Positions 1 to 11,999 of a stretch of 64,000 nucleotides of DNA are shown in pieces. Below the pieces are notes generated by a model, which saw only the letters and a list, made by a program, of their open reading frames with translations, was not told where the DNA came from and did no database searches. The stretch is taken from positions 634,186 through 698,185 of the forward strand of contig CAXAMN010004002.1 in the NCBI GenBank assembly GCA_963970005.1, given 5' to 3'. How positions within the stretch are numbered: position 1 is the first letter of the stretch; every line of letters starts with the position of its first letter. This DNA comes from Durusdinium trenchii. Taxonomy: Eukaryota > Sar > Dinophyceae > Suessiales > Symbiodiniaceae. A program made the position numbers and the translations under genes.

Positions 1-52
1 TACTACTACTACTACTACTACTACTTGGCCGGCCGGCCGGCCGGCCGGCTGG
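1..52. repeat. TAC trinucleotide run followed by GGCC run
   Basis: The window opens with nine TAC units, then about six GGCC units. Both are simple-sequence tracts with no coding sign. Confidence 0.9.
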
Positions 53-1440
53 TCGCGAAATAGCAGGCCGGGTTGCCCGCGCTGTCCAAGAAGCACAAGA
101 AGATACTGACCCGTCCACACGTCAAGGCATACTTGAGGGAGTTTGATGAAATTCGAGATTCAAGATGGCTTGTATCAGGGCAGGAGCTTTGGCTTTAACT
201 AGGGGGCTGCTTGTTTGACCTGACGTCGCAGGCAAGCACAGTATGACTTCGGAGGTGACGACAAAGTGCACGAGGACGGTGAGTTGTGGTGTCGTGTTCC
301 CAGGTACAACCCGAAGAGGATTCCCACGACCCCCAAGACCATCCAATACCTGTTGTTTTTGCAGCTTATTCTAGGCAGGCCGAAGGCAGATGCGTCGCTG
401 CCGTGCGCTTGTTCCAAAATGTCGGCGGCCAAACACTGGCAGCCTTGGCACTTCAAGACGGTTCTGAGGGCAAAACGGGGTGGTTCGGACCCTGACGAGG
501 AGTGGCCTTGCTGGCTGCGGCAGCACAAGATCTGGCATTCCAAATTGGCTCCGAAGGCTTCCTGTACAAGGCCGCTGGGCAGGGCCTTGCAAAGGGATAA
601 TTGAGGAGAAGAGTCTTTCCCATTCGCCATGCAACCCAAGATCATTTTGGGTTATTATATAATTAATTGGTAATTGAATGTCATGATTTTGCTATGATTG
701 ATAATGTAAAGAAATATAATCATAATAAAGAACCTGCTTATGTTTGTTTGGTGAGCCTGAGGGCTGTACTGAGGTCGCTGTTTGGATGACCAGGTGCTTA
801 TAGACTTATAACTTATATTTGTATCCATTCCTTTTCTTCCTGCCAAACGGTTTGGTAGGGTGGTCCAAATCATTCAAAAAAGTGATGCTCATGGACTCTT
901 CCCAGGGATACCTGGGGACTGTCAACTGGGTAGAGGCTAGGCCAGCCTTAGGGCCATACCACATCATGTGGGGCAATAAGGTTCAACGGTTGCACACCGG
1001 CTTACAAAGTTCTCAAGAGACGGCTGACGGCTGGGCTCCCACGGCTGACGGTTGTGGCGGTTCCGCTCGCAACCTCAGCCGTGAGCGAAAGGCAGCTGTG
1101 AACATCATCGTGAACATGTGAAAACGTCGGGAAGGAAGGTCTGAGACGGGTCAATCACTGAATTCAATCATCCAACAAAAGCTTGAAGCAATGTGAAGGC
1201 TGTGAAGCAACTCTGAGCAAACAAGATTCTTTTTTCTATTTCCGCCGCCGGACCGATGTTGGTCTCTTTCCTCATTGGCTCATGGTTGAGTCCACGGCAT
1301 TGCCCTCCTCCAATCCTCGGTTTGGTAGAGAGAAATCCATCATTTCAGTCCTCAAAATTCTCAAACTATCCAGACCTCACCAGTCTGAACGAACAACTGT
1401 TCCAGTCTCACCGCTCTTATACTGGACACCACGGTCGCGC
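53..1440. other. Non-coding stretch, no gene recognised
   Basis: Short overlapping ORFs occur on both strands but none shows a recognisable domain or a clear coding bias. A CGGCTGACGG unit is repeated at about 1021-1050. The AT-rich part around 650-740 looks intergenic or intronic. Confidence 0.5.
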
Positions 1441-1441
1441 C

Positions 1442-1680
1442 ATGCCCGGTGACGCCGTCCCGGTGAACGGGACGGGACGCCTCGTCCTTCCTCAGGGCGA
1501 GCCTGTCCGGCCCCTCCTGGGCCGATCAGATGGGATCGTCAGCGGCGAAGCAGCTGCACCAAGAAGGCCGGGCGAGTCCGCGGACGATGAGGACGGAGGA
1601 CGTCCGTGGGACGACGTGTCACGCGGCCGCGGGGTGGACGCCGCGTCCGTGGACGGCGCTGGGGCGGTCCAGCCTTTTTC
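1442..1680 (+). CDS. Candidate first exon, unrecognised acidic/proline-rich protein
   Basis: A GC-rich island starts with ATG at 1442 and stays open for about 80 codons in a frame rich in Gly, Pro, Asp and Glu (it includes GESADDEDGGRPWDD). GC content is clearly higher than in the flanks, as in other exon-like islands of this window. No domain is recognised. The reading frame continues past the island, so the 3' boundary is approximate. An antisense frame is also open, so this remains a candidate only. Confidence 0.27.
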
Positions 1681-1969
1681 CATGGGGTGCTGTTGGGGTG
1701 CCGGATGGTTTTTTTTTTGGCTGTTGGACTGCCAAGAGATCCCCAAGAGTTTTGGTAGAGGTTGTCAGGGTCATTTTGGTGGTCGTTTTCAGTGACGAGT
1801 GGTGTTTCTGCTCGAAAAAGGCTGACGCGGAAAGCTGATTGGGATCGCCACAGCTACAGTTGACCCAAGTCATTCTTGATCGATTTCATATGAAATTACT
1901 TAAATATTAACAAATTGATACTCCGGGGAAAAAAACATCTCGATGAAAAAATGAGATTTTCCGATTCAG

Positions 1970-2320
1970 TTCCATGTTAGTGCCAGGGTGCATAAGTGCA
2001 TTTTTGCACGTTCCATGTTAAATTTGCGCAAAGCAGTAAACCTCCGGTTGATAACCTTGTGTGGACCTGGTATCAGTCAGGGCCAAATTTAACGTGGACC
2101 ATTTGACCCTAGAATTCTGGGTGCCCCCCCCCCCCGTTTCATGTTAGATTTGCGAGCCTCAAACAAGGATGTTCCCAAGGCCATCTGAGGGAGTAGCACG
2201 GGCATAAAACATATTCTATGTTAACTTTGCAGGGTGCCTCAAACCTGCCTGTCCACCGAAACAAGTTGCAATGCCAATTCCCCAGGAGTTGCGGTGAAGC
2301 GAGTTCCATGTTTAAATATG
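1970..2320 (+). repeat. Five interspersed copies of a TTCCATGTTARATTTGC word
   Basis: Variants of TTCCATGTTARATTTGCG begin near 1970, 2011, 2136, 2215 and 2304, separated by 40-125 bp. Two copies are followed by GCCTCAAAC. Another related word (GGTTCCATGTTAATCTTCC) occurs far away near 18653. The array is irregular and diverged. Confidence 0.6.
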
Positions 2321-5300
2321 CCGAAACTAGTTTTCCGTTCCGTGATTTTTTTCACCGGTGTAAACATAAATATTCATGATGAGAACACCCAGGTTTCAAT
2401 CGATAGGGGGGTGTGATAGGTGCAGGTTTGTGATGCTTCTTTCCGCAAGCTGTTTGCTGCAGGCAAGACAGGTGTTTCTATCTAATTGCCGTGCATTATG
2501 ACCTCCCATTATATAGATAGAAAAGTATCGTCCCTGTCACCAAGTACTGGAAACCGTTTCTATCTATTTTGGGGACCACTAGATCGAGAGGATGTCCATT
2601 TCACCACTTTGGGATGGGGCGAAGCGGCCTCGCCACACCTGACGCAGGCGATCGGGACGTGTGCATCAAGGCGGGCCGGCGCGAACTCGGCCGGTTCGTC
2701 TCGTGAGCGCCGAGGAGTTCCGGTTTCTTACTTTTAAACTCCATTTTTTACTGGACACGTGCACTGGAATGACTGTAGATATTTTGTTCCCACAGATGTT
2801 CGTTGAAAGGCAATGAATTGATTCTTGTCCGCCCGAAGTCTTTTGCCAGGAATGATTGTCCCACTTCACTGACTGCCATTTCAATCACCAAGCGGCCATT
2901 GGGGGGGTCCCACGGTGACACCTGGATCCGAGCGCCGACTCGTGGATCCACGTGCCAGGTACTGCTGGTGGCCAACATCTTGGATGTGCCTGTGGGTAAT
3001 TTGGGTGGGCAAGGCAGGCATGGCCCTACCATGGATCCACAAATAATCACAAATATATAGATTTAAAGAGGTAGGTATGCTGTATGCTGCCATACGCGAA
3101 GTAGTCGAACCGATCAGGTGGAAGGTTTCACGAATAGACACCCTCCGCCTGCTGGGCGTTTGTTACTCTCCCTCATCCGGGGCAACGCATCCAACCATGC
3201 GGCATCCATGTCCAGGTTGCCGCCCGAGTGGTGAATTCCCGATCCTCTCTCACTCTGGTAGCAGGTGGTTCAGCAAACAACCTGGTGAAACGAACCAAAG
3301 GACCGTTCGTTCGATCACCCAACGCGACGACGCAAGGTGCGCGTGATGATGGCGCTGACCAGCGTCGGCTGGAGCGAGATCTTCGCTGAGAAGGTGGATG
3401 ATGTTCTGTTCTTTTGAAGTGTAAGTAGGTGTGTATTTCTTAAGTATGGAAGAATCACTCTGAGCATGTATTATCATGTATTTATACTGTATTTTGTACA
3501 TCTAAGCTTTTTCCTGGTCGTGAACCTTCGCCCAACAGTTACTGAACTCCACCAAGAATGGACCTCTTCAATGCTCTTCATCTTGCATGGCATATTGGGT
3601 GGGCTTCGGACTTAACGGTGCGGCATGCGTTGAACAGTATACTATAGCTCACCCTATACTACTCTACTTATACTATATACTATACTATGAGACCCTGAGT
3701 TCACCCCTGGTACTAGCTAGCTCCTTCATGCTCCTGGAGAATCATCAAACCCTGAAGGCGATTGTCAGTGTCCATGTTTTTTCTTCGGCCAAGCTGTTTC
3801 CCCACGAAGGTCTCCCCAGGTGGCCAGAAAACAACTCCTTCCAGGTCGTTCAGGCGATACTTTCAGCTGGCTACGAGCAGTTTTGCTTTCGGCCCATCAG
3901 TGCAGCCTTGCCTCTTGAGAACAATGGGATTTTGGGGCTGAGGAGTGTCATCGGATGATAACTTATCGGATGGGGTGAGCATCTTCACAAACCTGGATCA
4001 GTGGCATTTCAGGCGTTATAGCCTTTACATCCAGCAGGACATGCTTCAGGTGGTGGTTTGCAGCATTTGTTCGGATGCTGCTGTTTGCCTGTTCTTTTTG
4101 CAGCCCACAGTCCAGCCAAGGATTCAAGAGACGATCCTTTTTGCGGCCTTCCTGCTACTTTGAAGCTTCAAGTGATTGTGCTGGGGCTGCTGTAGGTCCC
4201 ACCTCCGACCTCCAACCATAGGATCTGCAAAACGGGTCAGCCCTGCCATCCCAAGAAACTAGCACGGTGACCGTCCAAAAGACCAGCAGGGCACCCAGTC
4301 TGACCAGAGAAAGGGTGGAACATGATGGAACTAAGTGATACTACAGGTGATTTTAAGTGTCTACTGTGACACTGTGAGGCTTTTTAGATCTTTTTAGTGC
4401 CATCTGACTTCCGCTTGTCTCGTTGAACGGCTGCCACCGGCACCACCACCGAGTCGGCGAGCGTCCGCGAGGCCATGTCCCAGATGGACACGTCTCGACC
4501 CGCCTAGAAAAGCTTCATCCGGTCCATTCCCTATAAATATAGGGTATAAAAATGTTCGATTATCCAATATGATCCCGAACTTTTTGAATTACAAGGATGC
4601 AATCCTCACAATTGTTAGTATACTATTGTGAGGTCTTGGTCCTTTGGCTGTGAATTCTGGATCTTCCCGCAGACGAAGAAGATCGCATGGGCGGCCGCTG
4701 GGCAACATTTCAGCCGGCATGTGGCGCATGCCGGCGTATGTGCCCAGCAAAACCATGAGTGGTGTCTTGAGTTGGGCTTCACAACTCAATGGTCATGATC
4801 GTTTAACATCATGACATCAGTTCATGTCAAATCCATCCATGTTCTACGGATTCCCGAAGCGAGAATCCGTTTGCCCCGCATCTGACCGGTTTTCCAGACC
4901 GGGCTCGGCCGGTTTGGAGATCCCACCTTGCCGGTGCCTCGCCGATGCCGGCGAGGTGATCTTCGCGATTTTCATCAATGAGTCGATCACCATCACCTGG
5001 TGGCTGCGAGGCGCGGAGAGCGTGGTGGGCGGTGGGCGGTGGATGGTGGGATGGCATGCCACCATGGAAAACCACGAGCTGCAGGTTCAGCGGGGGTGTA
5101 GAGAGTCTGCATCTGAACGGGTAGCTTCATGTTTTGGTTCTTTCTGTCTACTGGAGTCAGTCTGAAAGCCAAAAGCCGTTGTCACTGTATCGGACAAGCT
5201 TTAGGTACAGTATTTTTTTTTCTGTTGTCACTGTCTATAGTAGCATTCCAAGCTATTCCAAGTTCCTGTCCGGTGGGTCATGTAGCAGCAGACACCCCAA

Positions 5301-7253
5301 CACCTGCTACAGCTGCTACAGCATGCGATCCCGTCGCGTGACCGGTTCGCGCTTTTTAGACTCGCGCGATCGGCGATCGGCCTAAGGGGCTGAACTCATC
5401 GGAAGATTGCGTGTCTCAGGCCATATCTCCCATGGATGGACGCTGAAGCAGTTCTTCCTTCACCCCATGCACCTTGGAATAAGACTTGAACATGCGCAAG
5501 TGGATGGCATCACCCCCTAGTTTTGTTATGTAGTGTTTTACAAACTGTGTTTGAATGTAGCCTGTAGGAACCAACCTGTATGAGATTCATTTGCCTTGTT
5601 CATTTGGAAGCCCACATGCTCCAGTTTTGAACGACACACTGGATTGAAATCCATTCATTGACCGTCAGTGAGGCGGAGCAAAACGTAACGCAGAAACTGG
5701 CAGAACACCCGCGCCATCATGCGCCATCTACAGAACCCATCCTGTGATTTGCCACAGTGTCCATATTTTAAGTATACTTTCTAGAATATTATATATATAT
5801 AAATTATATGCATGTATGTGTCCATGTTTATTTCGCGGTTCATACCTGCGTTCGCGTAGCGGAAAAGGCATCGATATGCTGACCTTGGAGCCGGGTGTGA
5901 AGCACCAAGCACGCAGGAGATGGAAACAGCTAGTCCAAGGATTCTCCCGCAAGCCTAAGGGAATCCACTAGCTGTGCAGCGGGCAGATCAGAGAAGTTAG
6001 AGCCTTGATGTTGGAAGCACCTTTCTGAGAGAAAGATTTTCCAGAAAGTGGCAGGACATTCGCATCGACTGCGCTGACGGTTGGAAACATGTTTGAACAA
6101 CCTCCGGGTCGAGCCTCCCCTGGTGATGTGGAAACTGATCTGGCGAGTCAAAACGCAGAGCCCAAGGACCACCCCCAGGTAGCTTGACCCACCCCCAGGT
6201 TGGTCTATTCTGTTCAGAAACTCTGCCAAGGACCAGTTTTCGCCTTTTTCAGCTCTATTTGCTCTGGTGGCTCCTCTGGAGGACGGACGACACGCTCGCG
6301 TTTTTCGCACAGACGGCGCAGGCGCGCCGTTGGTACGATGAACAAGAAACGGCATGGATTTGCTGTTTTCTTCTTGGATCGCAAGGGATAGGTGCAAATG
6401 GTTTCAGAGACTTTCGACACGGTAGGCAACTTGTCTAATTTTCTACATGCGGGCAAAGCAGTCTTGATGGCACAAACCCAAATACATCCAAATACCGACC
6501 GTATATTATGACTTCTACAATTTGTATCTGCACACTGCACCTTGATATCGATAGAACGTTATAGAACCTTGTACATCAATTAATGGGCTATTTGCGTCCT
6601 CTTGAGGAAACCCATGCCAACCTGAGATTATCTGAGAGGGGACTGTCTTCGATTGAAATCCCACGTCAATTCACTGCACGACTGGAATTGGTGGTCACCA
6701 TGCTGCTATCATATATAGAATGAAGTGAAGCCATGTTACATGTGAAATTGACCTTCCCCAAGACAGTGGCCGATCACTTGTCACCGCCTTCTCAGCTCTG
6801 GTGAGTCAAAAGTCAACTGGAGGACCTTCTTTGGCTATGACCTGGATCACAGCTGGCGCGGGGATGAGGACATCGGCGACAACAAACGAACCTTCGAGAG
6901 GACGGGGATAAAGAAAGAGCATTCCAACATCCTGTGGTCTGGTGTGGGCATTTGCCCGAAAGCCGGGATGCATAGGGTGCTTTTTGTCCCACAAATGGGG
7001 AAGTGGAAGAAGGCTGCCGCGGCCTGGATTGAATTCACACGACTTCCCCAGCAAAAAGGCCAATCTCCTTGGAAGACATTTTTCGACCCACCTTTTCAGA
7101 TTGTATTGTTGTATGTCACTTTGACGGGGGCATGTCCAGATTCCAGCTCCTAAATTGAAAAACGCACAATCATTGACAAGAGGCTGCAGAAAACACCTGC
7201 TGCATGGTTGCCCCAAAGCCAATCACCCACGCGATCATGGCAGGTCCCGGATG

Positions 7254-7302
7254 TTGTTGTCGTTGTTGTTGTTGTTGTTGCTGCTGCTGCTGTTGTTGTT
7301 TT
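7254..7302 (+). repeat. TTG/CTG trinucleotide microsatellite
   Basis: An uninterrupted series of GTT/TTG units with an internal CTG run. It gives poly-Leu, poly-Val, poly-Asn or poly-Ser in different frames, so the ORFs across it are artefacts. Confidence 0.9.
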
Positions 7303-7478
7303 TCTTAACACCAAGAAACTCATGTGTGCTTGGTCTCTGTGCATCCGTTGAGCCGCAGCCATCTGGCCCCTTTGCCGCAGCCATCGCCAGCCCCTCGCCG
7401 ATGCCGAGCGCAGCCTCGGCGCAGGCGGCCACGGAGGGCGATCTCGATCGGCTTTGCGATCGCGTGTGTGACTGGGCG

Positions 7479-7518
7479 GGTGGGCGGCCCGGTGGGCGGC
7501 CCGGTGGGCGGCCCGGTG
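7479..7518 (+). repeat. 12-bp GC-rich tandem repeat
   Basis: The unit GTGGGCGGCCCG is repeated just over three times head to tail. Gly/Pro/Val repeats in the overlapping ORFs derive from it. Confidence 0.9.
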
Positions 7519-8800
7519 ATGTCCCAAGAAGGTGCGTGGCACATGAAGGTGGCACCAAGCAGGACAAGAATGCATGGGGAATTGGACATCTTGCACGCAA
7601 TTTCATACTGCATCATAAATGATGATCAATGTTCCGTGTCCCTATGTAATTGCAACCGTACTTTGTAATTACTTGGTCCCCGTTGCTACCGGTTAACTAG
7701 AATGAATGAGTGTGGTCGACCACGGAAAACCCGTTTTGTTTGATTGACTCAATTAATTCAAGGGTTATCAAAAATGGGTCTTAAATAAAATTGATCACAC
7801 GGATGAACTCTTTGCACAGTCAAATTAGCCAGACACGACAGAAAGTGGTTTTCTTGTTGCACTCTTTAAATTATACAATGAGATGTATAGGTCTTTAAGC
7901 ATTACCAGTCATTTTGGATTACCAATGTTTAAATAATATGGGCGGGTGAACCTCAGTAGTCGGTAGCAACTGGTCCACTTTCTTTACCCTATATATATAT
8001 ATAACCTATATATATAGCGTATCAATAATGAATTAATGTTCTGATCCTTTTGCGTGATGTACAGGGGGTTTGTGTCTCCAGTTGACCAATATTGAACCTG
8101 AAACTGGGATCAACGGCCTGTACAGAAGTGGCTGAGTAAACTCAGGAAAGATCCAACGGGACTCGTTCTCAAGAATCGCAGCCCATGGCTCGGACGTGTC
8201 ATAGTTTCTTTTTTTTGGATTCTGTTATTCCTGTGGTCACCATCATGATGTGGTTACCAACCACCATTGAAGTCATTTAACATCATTTACCCCTTAACCA
8301 CTTCAAGATTTTTCAGATCTTGTTCCCTTGAAAGGGTGGGTGATCATGGGTGATCCAGTGATATCTCCAAGGTGAGGCAGTCCATGCGGCTCTCCTGAAA
8401 GAGGATCCTGAGGCCTTTGCCCAGCTGGATGCCTGCGTGAAGCCAGGCATGGTGATGCTCCTGGGCCACTCGGCTGGGGATTCCGGTGGACGTGCGCGGC
8501 AGCTCGAACAGAATGAGCAATCCTGCGCGGTCTGCTAGTGTTTAGCGGTATCTCAAGGGTTGGCATCAATAGAGTTGGGCGCAACAAGAATGCAGACCAA
8601 CCCCAGGTTGAAGTGAAAGGTGGAAGTTTCTCGGTCAAAGTCATGAAGGTCCACCTCTGCCACCTCCACTATAGTCACCTCCCAATCACCATGTTCCTCA
8701 TCAGTCGGTCCCACTCTAGGCCGTGGGGCAGTCAATCCTTCTCCGTGAGAAGAAGTGGACTTGATGTCGTGAGGTTGGTCTCGCAGAAAGGGGCCCTGAT

Positions 8801-8827
8801 CCATATGATGCCATATGATGCCATATG
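8801..8827 (+). repeat. 10-bp tandem repeat CCATATGATG
   Basis: Two perfect units of CCATATGATG and a partial third (CCATATG). Confidence 0.85.
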
Positions 8828-9852
8828 CCTGGAGATAGAACATGATAGAACACGTATAATCGATGTAGAGAGATGAACAGCTCAACAATTTCAGGGTGCC
8901 AGTTTCATCCAGTCTTTGTGCCATCTCCTGCATCACCACGGGGTGCGCCGTCGCCATGGTGCTGTGGGTCATCTCCTCTCATGCCATCCAACCCTGGAGA
9001 CCCTATCAACTCGGTCCACAGATCGGGCTTCGGTACAATCCCTCCCGGCCCCCCCCCCCAGCATGTTCACTCAACACCCCTGAGGAGGAAGCCTTGGGAG
9101 GACGGACTCTCTCGCCTGATAGGACCGTGATCTTCATTGTTTTGAGCCGAGAACTGGTGAGCAAAACAATCAACACATGAAAACCAGGCCAAGGCCGGAG
9201 CCAACCGCTAAGGAGAGGTCGCCAGCAAAGCGAGCGTCCAATACGAGCAGGTCATCCGTAGCTGAGCAGCAGCCAATGTGATTGGCGGGAAGCGTGATGT
9301 GTTCTATTTTTTTCCTCCCTCTCTGCTCATCCCAGGAAACATCGCTAAAGACTAACTAACTGGGTTTGGGAATTTTGCCGCTGTCGTCTGCTTCATAGGT
9401 CTCTGCTCATCAGGTGAGGCGGTGAAAGCTGTGGGCTACGACGACCGTGAGGAGAAAGGCCTCGATTGGAGCAGCACCAGCGCAGCTTGGACCAGTGGAT
9501 CCCGAGATGGCAAGAAAGGCTTTGCCGAAATGCAAGGGTCTCTGAGGTTTCATTGGGGGTCACCTTTTCTTGAGCGGATTTGAGCGGTATATCTTGGCAG
9601 ACTGCAAGGAATACAAAGGGTTGCAAAAGGGGGCCTCGGGGTAACTAGCTCTCGCAACAGTTTCTTTTGACAGAATCCTTCCTCAACGGTCATTTGACAA
9701 TTGACATCTCTCACATACCAGCGAAAACGGGCAACAAGTCCGCCAAAACTCCGTGCTTCGCCTTAGTGACTCACCATTGAAGTCTTTTCCATGTTCTGTC
9801 CCAAGAAGACCCACACCCTGGAGCGCACTGACTGCCCTGAAGCGCGACTCAG

Positions 9853-10012
9853 GTCATCGTTGCCGTGGAGGAGCGCGACCTCTCCGCCTGGTCGGCGGTT
9901 TCAACGGCCGAATCGGCGGTGACCACGGTGGAGGCCTTCGCCTGCGACGAGACGCCGGAGCTGCGGCCGTTGACGGAGCAGCTGGCGCAAAGGATGTGCC
10001 AACAGCGGCGCG
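9853..10012 (+). CDS. Candidate internal exon, unrecognised protein
   Basis: This segment opens directly after ACTCAG and reads GTC ATC GTT GCC GTG GAG in phase 0. It encodes about 53 residues without a stop, rich in Glu, Ala, Thr and Ser (VIVAVEERDLSAWSAVST at the start, LTEQLAQRM near the end). Third positions are mostly G or C, unlike the flanks. A GGTTTC at the end may be the donor but is not a strong site. Three more islands of similar style follow within 2 kb on the same strand, so they may belong to one gene. No family is recognised. Confidence 0.42.
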
Positions 10013-10919
10013 GTTTCACTGCGGTTTCATTCTTATTTTTGGACTATACCCAGGACAAGTGGTTTAATTAACCCTTATTTTCCAGGGAAACTGAAGAAGA
10101 GGAGACGGAGGCTTTAGAATGCTGGTTTCTTTTTTGGGGGGAGGAGGAGGGCCCATGACCCGGTCAGAAGGAGGAGAGAGTTCTTTTTACTTGTGTGTTT
10201 TCTCGGTGAGAGAGAGGTAGTGGATATTGTACAATGGCTGTCTCAATTCTGACTTCTGTGGTGTGTTCTATTTTGCTGGTCAGGGGATGGTCGCAAGCTG
10301 GGCCGTTGTGGGGCCATAGGTGCCACATCTGGGCATCAAGACGAAATAGGCTAGCGGGCCTAACTACCAAAGGGAACACCGGTGGGTGCATACCTTGGAC
10401 CAGAAGCCATTTGCGAACCTAAGGATAGATCTACTGCGCAAGGATGGCACTCTATCCTGGCTTCACCCTGATGCTCAGGTGCAGGCACTCCGTCCACGCT
10501 GATGTCAGTGACGCCCAACGAAACGCCATGTGTTGCAGCAGTTCGAGCTTTTTCTGCTGGTTCTCCCCCCTTTTCCACGGGTTGGAGCTGGTTCCGCTGG
10601 ATCAATGGAGTTGATCCCCCGAACACACTACTGTACATATATGGAATATCATATATACATCCTGCAAGTTATAGGATGATTTTTCAAGTTTTTTGCAGAT
10701 GATCTGAAAGGAATTTCCTTTTCTTCGGTGGTGCCCAAACTAGCCTGTGGACTTAGCGTGGAAATATACACATTGGGATGGTTGTAGGGGTCAAATGTAG
10801 GTGCCCTAGAAGTTCAAACACTATAATTACATGGCACAGCCGATAGAGAGACCTAAACGCCTGGACTCCATGGTCGTGGACTCCAGGGGTTCCCATCTAG
10901 GTATCGTCGGCGTTGGCAG

Positions 10920-11083
10920 GTCACGGTGCTGAATGAGACCGACAACGATGGCAGTGTTGCGCCACAACGTTTGGAGGCCATCGCAATCGTTTATGGAGTG
11001 CTGGATGCTGCTGGAGCAACATCATCGGAGGTGGAGAAGGAGCTGTTTGAGAAGGTGGTCAAAGCCACATGCTTGCAGATTGG
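10920..11083 (+). CDS. Candidate internal exon, unrecognised protein
   Basis: It opens after TTGGCAG with GTC ACG GTG CTG in phase 0 and reads about 54 codons with a convincing amphipathic pattern (RLEAIAIVYGVLDAAG, then EVEKELFEKVVKA). Acidic and aliphatic residues alternate as in a helical protein. The 3' boundary is unclear; a GTTATT just after 11083 is a possible donor. It starts in the same style (CAG|GTC) as the candidate exons at 9853 and 11378, which supports a shared gene. Function unknown. Confidence 0.48.
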
Positions 11084-11377
11084 GGTTATTTTTTTGTATT
11101 TATTAGGTTGCTGTCCAAAAATATTCAACAGTCATGCCATCATGCCCTGAATAGCAAGCGTGTTGCAGCATGTTCCATGTTCTTGCTTGAAGATGGCCAG
11201 AACATTCTGAAACACGCGCACACTTTCACACTTACTTTACATCTCACCCAAGAATTTTCGAGGACCACCGCGGTGAGTTCCTGTTTGACTTCAACTGGCC
11301 TAGGGTCATGAATCCGCATGAGAAGAGCGCAGAAGGATTTCATTGGGCACAAGTGTTAGAGGACCTGAATTTTTCAG

Positions 11378-11599
11378 GTCGCTGTCCCTGAACAGTTCCT
11401 GGGCTCCCACGTGGAGTACCTCTTCACCCGCCGTGCCACTCGTGGCCTCGCCCGTGCGAGTGGCGCCTCGGGGCGCGACAGACAGCGCCTGGGGGGTCTG
11501 GGCGCGAAAGGCGCCCGCTGGGCAGCGTTGAGCTTGGTCAAGGCCCAACTCTGCAGACACTTGATCACTTGGGAGTCGTTGCGGGGGGATGAGGAGTGA
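11378..11599 (+). CDS. Candidate exon ending in a stop, Arg/Gly-rich
   Basis: It opens after a TTTTTCAG acceptor with GTC GCT GTC CCT GAA and reads 73 codons to a TGA at 11597-11599. The start (VAVPEQFLGSHVEYLFTRR) looks like folded protein; the middle is Arg/Gly/Ala-rich. The antisense strand also has a long ORF across 11306-11986. The + strand is preferred because of the acceptor and the agreement with neighbouring + strand islands. No family is recognised. Confidence 0.38.
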   Translation, partial: VAVPEQFLGSHVEYLFTRRATRGLARASGASGRDRQRLGGLGAKGARWAALSLVKAQLCRHLITWESLRGDEE

Positions 11600-11824
11600 G
11601 ATGGGTAGGTGAGCCGCACTAGAGGCCATGACGAGCCCCACATGGCCTCTAGGTTGCCAGGAGGCCCCTTGGGTCTCCCCTTTAATCGCCGTGAGGTGGA
11701 GTGGGCGTTGAAAGATGAGGGCCTGATGAGGGATGAGATGGGTGAGGTAGAAAATCGGTGGTTGCTTGATGAGGCGGGTGCAGTTGTCCAGTTGTCCCGA
11801 AAGCTCCACTGAGGACGATGCCAT

Positions 11825-11962
11825 GTCCAGCTTCGCTATACACCTGGCTCCGCGCGTGGGCCCCGACCCGCGGTGCACGTGCAGTGCGGACCCAATGGTC
11901 GTGAAGCTGAACTGGCAGAGCTGCTGCTTCAACGTCGCGTGGTGGATGTGGCAGATCGATAG
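11825..11962 (+). CDS. Candidate terminal exon, unrecognised
   Basis: A 45-residue open segment ends at TAG 11960-11962. Its last part (REAELAELLLQRRVVDVADR) has a strongly helical, coding-like pattern. Two other frames are also open, so the frame choice rests on amino-acid character. It may be the 3' exon of the gene suggested by the islands from 9853 on. Confidence 0.33.
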   Translation, partial: VQLRYTPGSARGPRPAVHVQCGPNGREAELAELLLQRRVVDVADR

Positions 11963-11999
11963 GTCGTCGGTAAGAGGTGGTGTCATATTGTTTTCTCTC

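Larger units (their letters stand above)
1690..9850. other. Mostly non-coding tract with scattered simple repeats
   Basis: This 8-kb stretch holds no gene that can be defended. It contains a degenerate interspersed repeat (1970-2320), a C14 run near 2124-2137, several TA microsatellites (for example 7990-8003), a TTG/CTG tract and a GC-rich 12-bp tandem repeat. An antisense ORF at 6806-7222 (138 codons) is open but its composition does not separate it from chance. A short direct duplication of CACCCCCAGGT lies near 6170-6200. Confidence 0.5.

Noticed and set aside
7150..7622. Overlapping ORFs of 98-155 codons on both strands
   Set aside because: They are produced by the TTG/CTG microsatellite and the 12-bp GC-rich tandem; all frames give simple repeats.
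11306..11986. 226-codon minus-strand ORF
   Set aside because: It covers + strand islands with acceptors and coding-like peptides; the minus-strand protein shows no recognisable pattern. The choice is not certain.
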